Shown piece after piece: positions 26,757 through 36,707 of a stretch of 64,000 nucleotides of DNA (position 1 is its first letter; each line of letters begins with the position of its first letter). The DNA is taken from the NCBI GenBank assembly GCA_021776515.1, contig JAJFFS010000016.1:62001-126000 (forward strand), written 5' to 3'. A program made the translations under genes and the position numbers. The stretch is from Robiginitomaculum sp. (GTDB lineage: Bacteria; Pseudomonadota; Alphaproteobacteria; Caulobacterales; Maricaulaceae). Under the pieces are notes generated by a model, which was given only the letters and a program-made list of their open reading frames with translations, was not told the DNA's origin and ran no database searches.

Positions 26757-28427
26757 ATGAACAGTCTTTTTCATCGTCGGGATTTCATCAAGATAGCTGC
26801 GGGCATGACCGGGGCATCCCTCATGGCCCGCCCGGTTCTGGCGGGCAGTCTAAGGCACGGCTTCACCCATGGAGTGGCCAGCGGCGATCCTGATGCAAGC
26901 AGTATTGTCCTGTGGACCCGCTATGTCGGCGAAAAAGCAACCAGCCTGAAATGGGAAGTTGCCAGAGATATGGACTTTGCTGCGATCGTGAAAAAAGGAG
27001 AGGTGATAGCTGGTCCTGAAAAAGATTATACGGCCAAAGTCATTGCCCAAAACCTGCCTGCCGGGGCATGGTTTTTTTATCGTTTTGTTGCCCCCGATGG
27101 TACACATTCAGATATTGGCCGAACACGCACACTGCCTGATGGTCCGGTTTCATCAATGAAGCTGGCGGTGTTTTCCTGTTCTAATCTGCCGTTTGGGTAT
27201 TTTAACGCCTATGGCCATGCTGCGGCGCAAAATGAATTTGATCTGGCCATACATCTGGGGGATTATTTTTATGAATATCAGGTAGGTGCCTATCCATCGG
27301 CCAAACAAAGCGTGCCGGGACGCCATATTGAGCCAGAGCATGAATTACTAAAACTGGCTGATTATCGGCTGCGTTACAATTCTTACCGTATGGATCCGGA
27401 CCTTCAAGCGCTGCACCGTAATTACCCGATGATCTGCATTTGGGATGACCATGAAATATCCAATGATACCTGGCATGGCGGCGCACAAAACCATGACCCG
27501 GCAACCGAGGGAGACTGGGCGGCGCGTAAAGCGGCCGCACGGCAAGCCTATTTTGAATGGTTGCCCATGCGTGAACGGGCCTTTGCCCGTTATGATTTTG
27601 GCGAGCTGGCCAGTATCATAACGCTGGATACGCGGTTGCATGGCCGCACCCGGCAGTTCACCTATCAGGAAGCCCTTGCCGGGGTGGATACAAGCGATGA
27701 AAAGGCCGTTCTGGGTGCACTAAAGCGTTTTCGTGACAACCAATGGGCTGACCCGGCACGCACTATGTTAGGTGCAGACCAGGAAAACTGGCTCAGCGAG
27801 ACACTGGCATCGTCAAAACAATCAGGCCGACGCTGGCAAATATTGGCGCAGCAGGTCATTGTTGGCCGCAGCTATGGACCAAGGAGCTTTTTGAGTGCCT
27901 TGCCCGCGCAAACCCCGGGCTGGCTGAAAGCACGTATTCAGGGCAGCATTCTGGCTTCTGCGGTTGGTTTGCCCGCCAGCACTGATGCCTGGTCTGGCTA
28001 TCCGGCGGCGCGGACCCGGCTGCTGAACAGTGTGCGTGAACATGCTGATAATGCAGTGGTGCTGGCGGGCGACAGTCATAACGCCTGGGCCTATGACCTT
28101 TATGCCGGTGATGAACAAAAAGCTGGCATCAACCCCGCCGCCGTGGAATTTGCCGGACACAGTGTTTCCTCGCCGGGCATGGAGTCCTATCTGCCTATCC
28201 CCGAACCTGAAATGACGGCATCCCTGATTGAGGCCAGCCCGGAACTGCGCTGGGCCAACACCAACAAACGCGGCTATATGGCCGTCAGCCTCAGCCCCGA
28301 AGCTGCCCAGTGTGAATGGCGCTTTACCGGAAAGCAAAGTGTCCGTGCGCCCGCTCTTACCGGCACCCATGCCATGCAGGTGCGTGCCAAAAAAGGCACT
28401 GGCACCAACAAGCTGGAAGCGATGTAG
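26757..28427 (+). CDS. phoD: Alkaline phosphatase D (PhoD), Tat-exported
   Basis: A 556-residue periplasmic phosphodiesterase/phosphatase. The leader HRRDFIKIAAGMTG (RR at residues 7-8) is a twin-arginine signal. The N-terminal Ig-like PhoD_N domain (SGDPDASSIVLWTR) is followed by the metallophosphatase domain with FSCSN, HLGDYFYEY, WDDHEISNDTWHGG and AGDSHNAWAYDL metal-binding motifs. It releases phosphate from organic esters; regulation by PhoB is likely but I saw no clear pho box. Confidence 0.92.
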   Translation: MNSLFHRRDFIKIAAGMTGASLMARPVLAGSLRHGFTHGVASGDPDASSIVLWTRYVGEKATSLKWEVARDMDFAAIVKKGEVIAGPEKDYTAKVIAQNLPAGAWFFYRFVAPDGTHSDIGRTRTLPDGPVSSMKLAVFSCSNLPFGYFNAYGHAAAQNEFDLAIHLGDYFYEYQVGAYPSAKQSVPGRHIEPEHELLKLADYRLRYNSYRMDPDLQALHRNYPMICIWDDHEISNDTWHGGAQNHDPATEGDWAARKAAARQAYFEWLPMRERAFARYDFGELASIITLDTRLHGRTRQFTYQEALAGVDTSDEKAVLGALKRFRDNQWADPARTMLGADQENWLSETLASSKQSGRRWQILAQQVIVGRSYGPRSFLSALPAQTPGWLKARIQGSILASAVGLPASTDAWSGYPAARTRLLNSVREHADNAVVLAGDSHNAWAYDLYAGDEQKAGINPAAVEFAGHSVSSPGMESYLPIPEPEMTASLIEASPELRWANTNKRGYMAVSLSPEAAQCEWRFTGKQSVRAPALTGTHAMQVRAKKGTGTNKLEAM

Positions 28428-28984
28428 TGAGTGTAAAGACTAAAACCCAACTTGGCCCCACGTTAGAAACCGAACGCCTGATCTTGCGTCCACCCGGCGA
28501 AGAAGGGTTTGAAGGCTATGCCGCGCTTTATGCCGATGAGGAAGCGGCAAGGCACATTGGCGGGCTAAAGGACCGGGCGCAGGCCTGGCGTGCCATGGCC
28601 GGTGTTATGGGTATGTGGCTCTTGCGCGATTATGGCTTCTTTTTTGTGTATGAAAAAGAGACCGACGACTGGGTTGGCAGTATTGGCCCGCATAACCCGC
28701 TTGGCTGGCCGGGCCAGGAAGTGGGCTGGGCGATTACCCGCGCCCATTGGCGCAAAGGCTATGGCAAGGAAGCGGCCAGTGCGGCCATGGATTATGCCTT
28801 TGATGAGCTGGGCTGGGAGCGGATAATTCATGTAATTGACCCACAAAACAAACCATCAGAAGCGCTGGCGAGCGCACTTGGCAGCACCATTGTTAGCACT
28901 GTGGATGAACTGGCTGGCTTTGGTCCGATGAAACTCAATATTTGGGGACAAAGTGCGGATGAATGGCGGGCGCGGAAGCGCTAG
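28427..28984 (+). CDS. GNAT family N-acetyltransferase (RimJ/RimL-like)
   Basis: This is a 185-residue acetyltransferase. ETERLILRPP at the N-terminus and the acetyl-CoA loop HWRKGYGKEAA, plus a final DPQNKPSEALASALG helix, mark the Acetyltransf_3 group. It starts with GTG sharing one base with the phoD stop (TAGTG), indicating translational coupling. Substrate unknown. Confidence 0.85.
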   Translation: MSVKTKTQLGPTLETERLILRPPGEEGFEGYAALYADEEAARHIGGLKDRAQAWRAMAGVMGMWLLRDYGFFFVYEKETDDWVGSIGPHNPLGWPGQEVGWAITRAHWRKGYGKEAASAAMDYAFDELGWERIIHVIDPQNKPSEALASALGSTIVSTVDELAGFGPMKLNIWGQSADEWRARKR

Positions 28985-29733
28985 GCCATCAGCAACCCCA
29001 CCCCTCGGAAGATATAGAACAGCCCAATGAGGGTGATCAGCACGCGCACTATGTGCACAAAGCCCTTGTCGGTCATACGGCCCAATACCTGCTTTCCTGC
29101 CCACGTACCACCAAAAGATAACGGCAAAGCCAGAACAAAAATCCACAAGGGTGGCAGGGCAGCACCGCCCATTACTTGTAGAATGGCCCAGCTCCAATAA
29201 CCCACCTTTACCCCGTGGCCAATGATCTGCCCTATGGCCTTTGTGGCGACAATTTCATGACGTGTGAGCGTGGTACGTACAAAGAAAATATCCATCAGAG
29301 TTGAGGAAATGCCCGCTGCCACACTGAACCCGGCAGAGAGAAAGCCGCACAGGACCGCATGAAACGGACGGCGGGCATCCAGATGCACCCATGCGCGGGG
29401 CACCCAGACCAAAAGCGGTAAAAACCCAAGTGTAAGATAAACACTGGCCTTGTTGGGGTGAACCGGAATGAAAAACAGAAGTCCAACAGCCACCATAGTG
29501 CCTACCAGAAAGAGCCCGGCAATTTCCCAGCGTATGTGCCGGCGCAGCAAATAAGCGCGCCAGCCATTGGCGGTGATTTGCAAGATACCGTGGGTGACCA
29601 TGGCTTGGCCCAAAGGGAGAAAGGCGGTCAACACACCCATCAAAATCAGACCACCAGCCATGCCGAACATGCCCGACAGAAAAGCGGTGAAAAAAGCGGT
29701 GACGATGATGGAGACGACGACTAGAATAGGCAT
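28981..29733 (-). CDS. TauE/SafE family anion exporter
   Basis: This 250-residue integral membrane protein has eight or so helices and the family repeats SGMFGMAGGLILMG near the start and a second glycine-rich turn, ALPLSFGGTWAGKQVLGRM, near the end. Members export sulfite or organosulfonates; the substrate here cannot be assigned. Convergent with the GNAT gene (4-base overlap) and divergent from the PepSY gene. Confidence 0.88.
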   Translation of the reverse strand: MPILVVVSIIVTAFFTAFLSGMFGMAGGLILMGVLTAFLPLGQAMVTHGILQITANGWRAYLLRRHIRWEIAGLFLVGTMVAVGLLFFIPVHPNKASVYLTLGFLPLLVWVPRAWVHLDARRPFHAVLCGFLSAGFSVAAGISSTLMDIFFVRTTLTRHEIVATKAIGQIIGHGVKVGYWSWAILQVMGGAALPPLWIFVLALPLSFGGTWAGKQVLGRMTDKGFVHIVRVLITLIGLFYIFRGVGLLMA

Positions 29734-29780
29734 GAATGCCTTTTATCACTTACTGATAAAAAGATAAGCAGGAACAGCCT

Positions 29781-30491
29781 ATGAAATTTTTTGCAATTCT
29801 TACCCGTGTGCATAAATGGGTTGGCCTTTTTGTCGGGCTGCAAATCATTCTTTGGACCATTGGTGGTCTGGTGATGAGTATTTTGCCTATCGAGAAAGTG
29901 CGTTCCGAACACCTTATTGCTACCCCGGTGCTTGATGCGATTACGGCGACAGATATTCTTTCGCCCGTAGAAGCATCACAAAGAGCCGGGCTAGGAGCGC
30001 CCATAAGCGCGCGTTTGCATACCTGGCTAGGCCGTCCGGTTTACACCATTCAAGTGCTGGAAGGTGAGGGTGGGGTGGTTGACGCCCGTACCGGCGAGAT
30101 ATTTACGCCGGTGGATGAAGATACCGCTCGTAAAATTGCCCTTGCTGACTATGGCGGCACAGGTTTGATAAACACAATTTCATGGGTGGAAAAAGGCCCG
30201 GTTGAAGTGCGCTTTGAAGGGCCGTTCTGGCGCGTTGTGTTTGACCAGCCGAAAAACTATACGCTGTGGATTGATCCTAATACAGCGCAGGTGCGGGCCC
30301 ACCGTTCCGGGATGTGGCGGTTTTATGATTTTTTCTGGATGTTGCATATTATGGATTATGGCAGCCGGGATAATTTTAATTCTCCCTGGCTGATAGCTTT
30401 TGCCGGTTCTGCATTTCTGTTTGCGCTTTCCGGGGCCGGGCTTTTATGGCACCGTTTTTTGCTCCGGCCGCGACGCAAAATATCAGAGTAA
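29781..30491 (+). CDS. PepSY domain membrane protein
   Basis: A 236-residue protein with an N-terminal helix (KWVGLFVGLQIILWTIGGLVMSI), two periplasmic PepSY-like stretches (YTIQVLEG, NYTLWIDPNTAQV) and a C-terminal WMLHIMDY-helix motif typical of PepSY-associated TM proteins. This family is associated with reductive iron uptake or protease inhibition. Function here is unproven. Confidence 0.82.
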   Translation: MKFFAILTRVHKWVGLFVGLQIILWTIGGLVMSILPIEKVRSEHLIATPVLDAITATDILSPVEASQRAGLGAPISARLHTWLGRPVYTIQVLEGEGGVVDARTGEIFTPVDEDTARKIALADYGGTGLINTISWVEKGPVEVRFEGPFWRVVFDQPKNYTLWIDPNTAQVRAHRSGMWRFYDFFWMLHIMDYGSRDNFNSPWLIAFAGSAFLFALSGAGLLWHRFLLRPRRKISE

Positions 30492-30581
30492 TGTTTTTTT
30501 TACTTCGTACATTTATTTACTTTCTAGCAAGAGGCCGTGGCTTTCATACACCTTGTTTGCAAATGTGAAATGGAATTTTCA

Positions 30582-31700
30582 ATGCAGGCCAAGCAATCAG
30601 ACCACCTACAATCAGGTAAACGGCGTCAACTTCCCAAAGACCGCAAGGCACAGGCGCTTATAAGCGATATTACCTCACGGGTTATCGCTATGGATTTTGG
30701 AAATTTTACCAAAAATTTTGCAAAAGCCGCCGGGGAAGCCATGAATGCAGACATGGTGCTGGTCAGCAGGATTAAATCCAAAGAATTGCCCGTTGAAACC
30801 TATGCGCTTTATGACCGCAGCGGTCAGATGGATGATTATACCTATTCTTTGAAAGGGACGCCCTGCGAGATCGTTTTCGATACGGGACAACCTCTTGCTG
30901 TTACCAAAAAGGTAAGCGTGTGTTTTCCTATGGATAAGGATATTGGAGATTTTGGTCTTCATGCCTATGCCGCTGCCCCGTTATTTGACAGCGACGGTAA
31001 TGCTATAGGCATTATCGCTGCATTTTGGAGTTCTGAACAAGAAAATCTGGACACAGAAAAAGCCACGCTAGAATACACGGCACCGTTATTGGCGGGGAGT
31101 ATGCTGCAATTAGAGGCAAAAGCACGCCATGAACTTTCTGTTTCGGGGGCTTCATCAGGGGTCTGGTACACAGATTTTGAAGAAGGCGTAGAATATTATT
31201 CCTCTGCAGCAAGACGCATACTCGGCTATCCGGATATGCCGGAAAAGTGCCAGCGCAATGTAGCCTTCAAGGGTTTGGCATTAGGAGATAGACGAATAAT
31301 CACGGCTGCCTTTAATGCTTACCGCCGCGGAGAAGCGCCATTTGCTGTTAATTTTCGCATGACTCCACAACATGGAGCCGTGCGCTGGTTACGAATAACG
31401 GGCAAAGCCAAACGCAATACTAATGGGAAAATTATTGCGATTGCCGGTGACATCACCGATATTTCTGAACTGGTTGAGGCCAAACGCAACGCTGAAGCGG
31501 CGTCTCGCGCCAAGTCGAATATCATTGCGACTATGACTAATAAAATTCACACACCGATGAATGACGTTATAGGCCTGGTCGGCCAACTGTCTGAAGCTGA
31601 TATTCCAGAACACTATAAACGTCAGGCTGATATAATAAAGAAAACCAGCGAAAATATGGTATCCACCCTAAACGATATTTTGGATTTGAGTGCTACGTAG
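30582..31700 (+). CDS. GAF-PAS protein with degenerate, truncated HisKA domain
   Basis: About 372 residues: a GAF domain (about 20-190), a PAS domain (about 195-305, with WLRITGKA and GDITDI) and a HisKA dimerisation helix pair. The H-box that normally reads SHEIRTPMN is TNKIHTPMN here, so the phospho-acceptor His is Asn320, and the Glu beside it is Lys. The protein stops right after HisKA and no ATPase domain follows in any frame. It cannot autophosphorylate as built; it may be a sensor scaffold or a decaying kinase. The start is uncertain: ATG 30570 and GTG 30537 are also in frame; GGAA favours 30582. Convergent with tadC. Confidence 0.8.
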   Translation: MQAKQSDHLQSGKRRQLPKDRKAQALISDITSRVIAMDFGNFTKNFAKAAGEAMNADMVLVSRIKSKELPVETYALYDRSGQMDDYTYSLKGTPCEIVFDTGQPLAVTKKVSVCFPMDKDIGDFGLHAYAAAPLFDSDGNAIGIIAAFWSSEQENLDTEKATLEYTAPLLAGSMLQLEAKARHELSVSGASSGVWYTDFEEGVEYYSSAARRILGYPDMPEKCQRNVAFKGLALGDRRIITAAFNAYRRGEAPFAVNFRMTPQHGAVRWLRITGKAKRNTNGKIIAIAGDITDISELVEAKRNAEAASRAKSNIIATMTNKIHTPMNDVIGLVGQLSEADIPEHYKRQADIIKKTSENMVSTLNDILDLSAT

Positions 31701-31776
31701 ACAGACGACGTGTTCCTGAAGCACATTTTTCGGTAATGTTATAAAATTTATGGAATTTGGCTCAATAACGCCTGAT

Positions 31777-32748
31777 TTACTGGCCCATATTCTGAAAACG
31801 AATAATCGCAGGCCCTAAAATTACAACGAAAAGAACGGGTAGAAAAAAGACAATCATAGGCACTGTCAGCTTTGCTGGCAGAGCTGCAGCTTTTTTTTCC
31901 GCCTGCGCCATACGCATATCTCTATTTTCCTTGGCCATAACCCTGAGTGATGCCCCTAACGGGGTGCCATAACGCTCAGCCTGGATAAGCGATGTCGCAA
32001 CGGCCTTCACGCCGGGATGATTAGTACGCATGGCAAGGTTTTCATAGGCCTGGCGCCGTTCCCCCAAATAACTCAACTCTGCAGTGGTCAGAGACATTTC
32101 CTCGGCTAGCTCTATAGAGCTGGTTCCGACCTCAGCAGCAACTTTTTGAAAGGCTGCCTCAATAGACATGCCCGCTTCAACACAAATCAGTAGTAAATCC
32201 AGGGCATCGGGAAAAGCGCGCATGATGGATTCGCGGCGCTTTTGGGCAATATTGGACAGATACATGCTGGGCGCATAATACCCGGCCAACGCCAGACCCA
32301 AGGCCATAGCCAGACGAGTTAATGGCGGCTTGCCCATATCATTGAAGGCAAACAGATATGCCAACCCACCCAGAAAAAGTAATATGGGCATAACCATGCG
32401 CAAGAAATAAAAGGTCATCACCGGCCCCTGGCCACGAAGACCGGCTTGCATCAATTTTGTTTGCAGGCTGGCGTCTTCCAGGAATTTCTGCAAATTCAGG
32501 GCGCCAACAACGTCAGTCATAAAACCTTTTGATTCGCCACGTATGTTGGCCTGATTTTTCTCTAATGCTGCCCGGCTTTGCTTGCGCAATTGTTCGCGTC
32601 TGTTTGATACAGATTTCAGTCGCCCGGCAAATTTATTGCTTGAGAACAAGGGACCAATCAGCGTCACCACAGTAGCAAAGACAGCAATGGCCGCTAAGAG
32701 AGAAACCAATAGTTCTGGATCAGAAATGATGTTTATCAGCTTGTCCAT
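31777..32748 (-). CDS. tadC: Tad pilus inner-membrane platform protein TadC
   Basis: A 323-residue T2SSF-type membrane protein with a charged cytoplasmic core (FPDALDLLLICVEAGMSIEAAF, the GspF motif) and four helices. With TadB it forms the platform for Flp pilus assembly. Last gene of the minus-strand tad operon, 13 bases after tadB. No tadD, E or F follows. Confidence 0.92.
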   Translation of the reverse strand: MDKLINIISDPELLVSLLAAIAVFATVVTLIGPLFSSNKFAGRLKSVSNRREQLRKQSRAALEKNQANIRGESKGFMTDVVGALNLQKFLEDASLQTKLMQAGLRGQGPVMTFYFLRMVMPILLFLGGLAYLFAFNDMGKPPLTRLAMALGLALAGYYAPSMYLSNIAQKRRESIMRAFPDALDLLLICVEAGMSIEAAFQKVAAEVGTSSIELAEEMSLTTAELSYLGERRQAYENLAMRTNHPGVKAVATSLIQAERYGTPLGASLRVMAKENRDMRMAQAEKKAAALPAKLTVPMIVFFLPVLFVVILGPAIIRFQNMGQ

Positions 32749-32761
32749 AATTTCTGTTTCC

Positions 32762-33754
32762 TCAAAAATCGAAAGCGATCATTCTGCTCATGACAAAAAT
32801 TCCGAGCCCCATCCAAATGCCAGCTCCAGCCAACATCAGACGGCCAAAGTCTTCGGTAAACATCAAGCTCATATATTCTGGTGTTGTCAGATAAACGATC
32901 AACATAACCAGTGGCGGCAGTGATCCGATAATCCCCGATGATGCCTTGGCTTCGGATGACAAGGCACCAATTTTTTCACGCATCATTTTCCGTGCCCGCA
33001 GGACAGTGGAAAGATTACCCAAGGCTTCGGCAAGGTTGCCGCCGGTTTTTTGCTGGATGGTCAGGACAATAGCGAAAAAGTTTAGCTCGGAGAGCGGTGT
33101 GCGCTCAAACATTTTTTCCAAACCTCTTCCCAAATCAACACCAACAGCCATACCTTCATTAAGCTGTTGAAATTCTGGACCAACTGGGGCTGGCGCTTCT
33201 TTGGCAATGATTCTCAAACATTCATTCAGGGGAAGTCCGGATTTAACGCCGCGCACAATAACATCAATGGCATTGGCAAATTCAAGACTAAATTTTTTCA
33301 ATCTCCGCTTGCGCGCGAAGCCCAGAAACCAGCGTGGCAAACCAAAACCGGCACCAAACCCAAAAGCCATAGCAACAAAAGGCGTTTGCCCGGTAAGCAA
33401 AAGGCCAACAATGACCAGTAACCCAATGACAAGAGAGGTGGCAATGAACGCAGCAGGCGAAAATGCAAATCCGGCCTGTCGAATGCGAGCCTTTAAGGTA
33501 AAAGTACGCTTGCGCTGTTCTTTTTGGTGTTGGTCAAGACCTTTAAGCGTTTCCTCTAACTGTTTTCGCCGAGTATTCGCTTGATCCAGTACTGATAGTT
33601 TACGTTTGCCACGCTTTATCGGGTCTCTGGTATTTAATGAACGCAAGCGGGTAATATTCGTTTGATTACCCTTGCCGCCAGCAAACACCCAGCCCAGCCC
33701 TGCAACGCTAATGAAGGCAAGTGCGGCGATCAGGAAAATAGCACTGTCGCCCAT
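32762..33754 (-). CDS. tadB: Tad pilus inner-membrane platform protein TadB
   Basis: A 330-residue protein with N-terminal and C-terminal helices and the GspF motif (FANAIDVIVRGVKSGLPLNECLRIIAKE, then LSELNFFAIVLTIQQKTGGNLAEAL). The start ATG at 33754 lies one base after the cpaF stop, with a GAGGCGGAAG site inside the cpaF end; the upstream seven codons in frame belong to that site. Confidence 0.93.
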   Translation of the reverse strand: MGDSAIFLIAALAFISVAGLGWVFAGGKGNQTNITRLRSLNTRDPIKRGKRKLSVLDQANTRRKQLEETLKGLDQHQKEQRKRTFTLKARIRQAGFAFSPAAFIATSLVIGLLVIVGLLLTGQTPFVAMAFGFGAGFGLPRWFLGFARKRRLKKFSLEFANAIDVIVRGVKSGLPLNECLRIIAKEAPAPVGPEFQQLNEGMAVGVDLGRGLEKMFERTPLSELNFFAIVLTIQQKTGGNLAEALGNLSTVLRARKMMREKIGALSSEAKASSGIIGSLPPLVMLIVYLTTPEYMSLMFTEDFGRLMLAGAGIWMGLGIFVMSRMIAFDF

Positions 33755-33755
33755 T

Positions 33756-35210
33756 TTACACTTCCGCCTCATCAAGGGCTTCAGCCAGTTCTTTTTCTAG
33801 CCCATAATACCGCGCCCGGTCCCAAAATGCCGGTCGTGCGATGCCGGTTGAGCGATGTGATCCGGTAACATTACCATCTTCATCTTCGCCCTCGATTTCA
33901 TAAACAATAATATCCTGGGTAATAATAACGTCGCCTTCCATGCCCAGAACCTCGGATACATGTGTAATGCGCCGGGAACCATCACGAAGACGCGCAGCCT
34001 GAATAACCACATCAATAGAGCCGCTAATCATTTCACGAATTGTCCGCGAGGGAAGGCTGAACCCTCCCATAGTAATCATAGATTCCAGTCGTGACAGTGA
34101 TTCGCGCGGACTGTTGGCATGCAGTGTACCCATAGAACCATCATGGCCGGTGTTCATGGCCTGCAAGAGATCAAATGCCTCTGGGCCACGAACCTCACCA
34201 ACAATAATGCGTTCCGGGCGCATACGCAGACAGTTTTTGACCAGGTCTGTCATGGAGATTTTACCTGTTCCTTCAAGGTTTGGCGGACGGGTCTCCAGCC
34301 TGACCACATGGGGTTGTTGTAATTGTAACTCGGCAGCATCTTCGCAGGTAACAACCCGCTCAGCCGGGTCAATGTAACCTGTCATACAGTTCAAAAGTGT
34401 GGTTTTTCCGGAACCCGTACCCCCCGAAATGAGCACATTACACCGACACGCCCCTATCACACCAAGAACGCGGGCAGCGGCTGGTGATATAGAGTCAAAA
34501 CTGACCAAATTCTGCATGGTCAGCTTGTCTTTTTTGAATTTGCGAATGGTCAGTGTCGGGCCATCTAAAGCCAAAGGCGGGGCGATAACATTTACCCGAG
34601 AGCCATCTGCGAGACGTGCATCACAAATCGGGCTTGCTTCATCTACCCGTCGGCCCACCTGACTAACAATGCGCTGGCAGATATTCATTAACTGGCTGTT
34701 ATCGCGGAAACGAACATTGGTCTTTTCGACCTTGCCTGCGACTTCGATAAAGACACTATCGGCACCGTTGACCATAATATCAGCAATGTCATCGCGGGCC
34801 AATAAAGGCTCTAGTGGGCCATAGCCCAGAACATCATGGCAAATGTCCTGAAGCAGGTTTTCCTGCTCGGCAATAGACATGACAACATTCTTGATAGAGA
34901 TAATTTCGGTGACTATATCCCGAATTTCCTCGGCAGCGCTTGTTGTGTCCAGTTGTGCAAGTTGTCCCAGATCAATGGTGTCGATCAATGCATTAAAGAT
35001 CATCGTTTTGGTAGAATAATATTCTTCTGAACGGACCGGGGAAGTGGGTGTTGGAATATCTTTCTTTATCTCTTGGAGCTTTGCCGGTGCCTCTTTTTTA
35101 TCCATTTTCGCTAGACGAGCAGGGGGAACGTCACTGGTCTCGGTAGACTTTGGCGCAGGGGCATTTCTTTGCCCGGCAACAGAGTTTGCGCTATCGCGTT
35201 TGCCAAACAT
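33756..35210 (-). CDS. cpaF: Tad pilus ATPase CpaF/TadA
   Basis: A 484-residue secretion ATPase that powers Flp pilus extension. Features are a disordered basic N-terminus (1-60), an N-terminal helical domain with LGYGPLEPLLARDDIADIMVNG, Walker A ISGGTGSGKTTLLN, the Asp box, RMRPERIIVGEVRGPEAFDLLQAMNTGHDGS (Walker B) and the His box. Six bases separate it from cpaE and one from tadB. Confidence 0.95.
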   Translation of the reverse strand: MFGKRDSANSVAGQRNAPAPKSTETSDVPPARLAKMDKKEAPAKLQEIKKDIPTPTSPVRSEEYYSTKTMIFNALIDTIDLGQLAQLDTTSAAEEIRDIVTEIISIKNVVMSIAEQENLLQDICHDVLGYGPLEPLLARDDIADIMVNGADSVFIEVAGKVEKTNVRFRDNSQLMNICQRIVSQVGRRVDEASPICDARLADGSRVNVIAPPLALDGPTLTIRKFKKDKLTMQNLVSFDSISPAAARVLGVIGACRCNVLISGGTGSGKTTLLNCMTGYIDPAERVVTCEDAAELQLQQPHVVRLETRPPNLEGTGKISMTDLVKNCLRMRPERIIVGEVRGPEAFDLLQAMNTGHDGSMGTLHANSPRESLSRLESMITMGGFSLPSRTIREMISGSIDVVIQAARLRDGSRRITHVSEVLGMEGDVIITQDIIVYEIEGEDEDGNVTGSHRSTGIARPAFWDRARYYGLEKELAEALDEAEV

Positions 35211-35216
35211 CTATCT

Positions 35217-36671
35217 TTAACCCCTGCCCAGAATTTTCTCGAATAGGCCCTTTTTGCGCTGTTCGCAATCATGCCCGGTTAAAAGGCGTGCTAAATGTGC
35301 AAGGCCTTCTGCGGCATTAGAATCGGCTTTAATTTCCTGGACCATTTGCCCATTATTGGCCGCCTGGCCAAAAATTTGCGGTTCAAAAGGCAGTACCAGA
35401 ACAGGCTCAGCCCCAAGGGCATCAGCAAAATCCTTGATCGGAATTTCAGGCCGTTTGGGGACACCAACCTGGTTAACCACAATTTTGGGGGCCGCATCAT
35501 TGATGCGCGTAGATTTAGCCAGATCATAAAGATTTTTTGCGTTGCGCAAGCATGCCAGATCAGGTGACGCAACAATAACAATTTCGTCGGCGGCAAAAAG
35601 CGTCGTTTTAACCCAGTTTGACCAAACATGGGGCAAATCAAGGATAATATGAGGAACACTGGCCCGTACGTGCGATATAACAGTCTCATATGCAGAAGGG
35701 TCAAGGTCCCACTCACGGTCCAGAGTTGCCGGCGCGGTAAACAATGAGAGGTGTTCAGTGCACTTGGTCAACAGGCGTTCCAAAAGCACATCATCAACAC
35801 GATCCGGATCATCCAGAGCATCACCAATATTACTATTGCTATCCTGATTGAAATCCAGCCCTACTGTTCCAAAGGACAGGTCAAGATCCATAATCGTTGT
35901 ACCAGTCTTGGCCCCTTCAGAGATTTGCCAGGCGGTATTATGGGCGAGTGTTGAGGCACCCACACCACCTTTTGCACCAATAAATGCTGTTACTTTTCCA
36001 GCAAAGGGTTGGGCGGGATCTACGAACTGATCTGATATAGAGCGGATCAATTGTAGTGAATTAAGTGGAGGTACAAGATAATCGCTAATGCCTCGGCGGA
36101 TCAGCTCCCGGTAAAGATCTATATCGTTTGCGGCCCCAATAATGACCACCTTGGTGCCAGGGTCGCATACATTGGCCAATTCTTCGAGCTGTTCAAAAAG
36201 GGCTTGTCCACGCATTCCTGATTCAACAAGAATAAGGTTAGGTGTGTTTTGATCGTGATAATATTCAATCGCTTCAGGCAGGCCACCAAGACTGGCCTTA
36301 ATATGTGCCCGTGAAAGCCGCCGGTCTTCGGCTGAAGTTTGGATCAGTGAAACCGTATCGGGCCGTTCGCAAAATGCCCGGATGGAGATGCTTGGTACGG
36401 GTTGGTCAACGCCAGAAAGTGAGCTTGGGTACGTTTGTTCTTCAAGTTCCAAAGGGTCTTCGGTTTTAATGACATCAACATCGACATCAGCATAGCCAAA
36501 TGCCGGGAGCTCGTCGGCAATCATTGCCGGAGGTGCGGTAATGCTCTGCGGTGCAACACCAGGTTGAACCGCAGGCATAACGTTTTCGTCGTCACCTATC
36601 TGCAGCTCCTCGGGCAATTCAAAAGCTGCCGACGGATCAAAGTCATCATCAAAATCGTATGCGTCAGACAT
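35217..36671 (-). CDS. cpaE: Tad pilus localisation protein CpaE/TadZ
   Basis: A 484-residue protein. An acidic, low-complexity N-terminal extension (about 1-95) precedes a receiver-like atypical domain (about 115-225) and a ParA/MinD ATPase with deviant Walker A GAKGGVGASTLAHN. It places the pilus machine at a cell pole in Caulobacter-type bacteria. The ExKAR-style C-terminus is ordinary. Confidence 0.92.
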   Translation of the reverse strand: MSDAYDFDDDFDPSAAFELPEELQIGDDENVMPAVQPGVAPQSITAPPAMIADELPAFGYADVDVDVIKTEDPLELEEQTYPSSLSGVDQPVPSISIRAFCERPDTVSLIQTSAEDRRLSRAHIKASLGGLPEAIEYYHDQNTPNLILVESGMRGQALFEQLEELANVCDPGTKVVIIGAANDIDLYRELIRRGISDYLVPPLNSLQLIRSISDQFVDPAQPFAGKVTAFIGAKGGVGASTLAHNTAWQISEGAKTGTTIMDLDLSFGTVGLDFNQDSNSNIGDALDDPDRVDDVLLERLLTKCTEHLSLFTAPATLDREWDLDPSAYETVISHVRASVPHIILDLPHVWSNWVKTTLFAADEIVIVASPDLACLRNAKNLYDLAKSTRINDAAPKIVVNQVGVPKRPEIPIKDFADALGAEPVLVLPFEPQIFGQAANNGQMVQEIKADSNAAEGLAHLARLLTGHDCEQRKKGLFEKILGRG

Positions 36672-36707
36672 AATTATACCGAGTTTCTTTCTTTGTATCA
36701 GTGGGCA

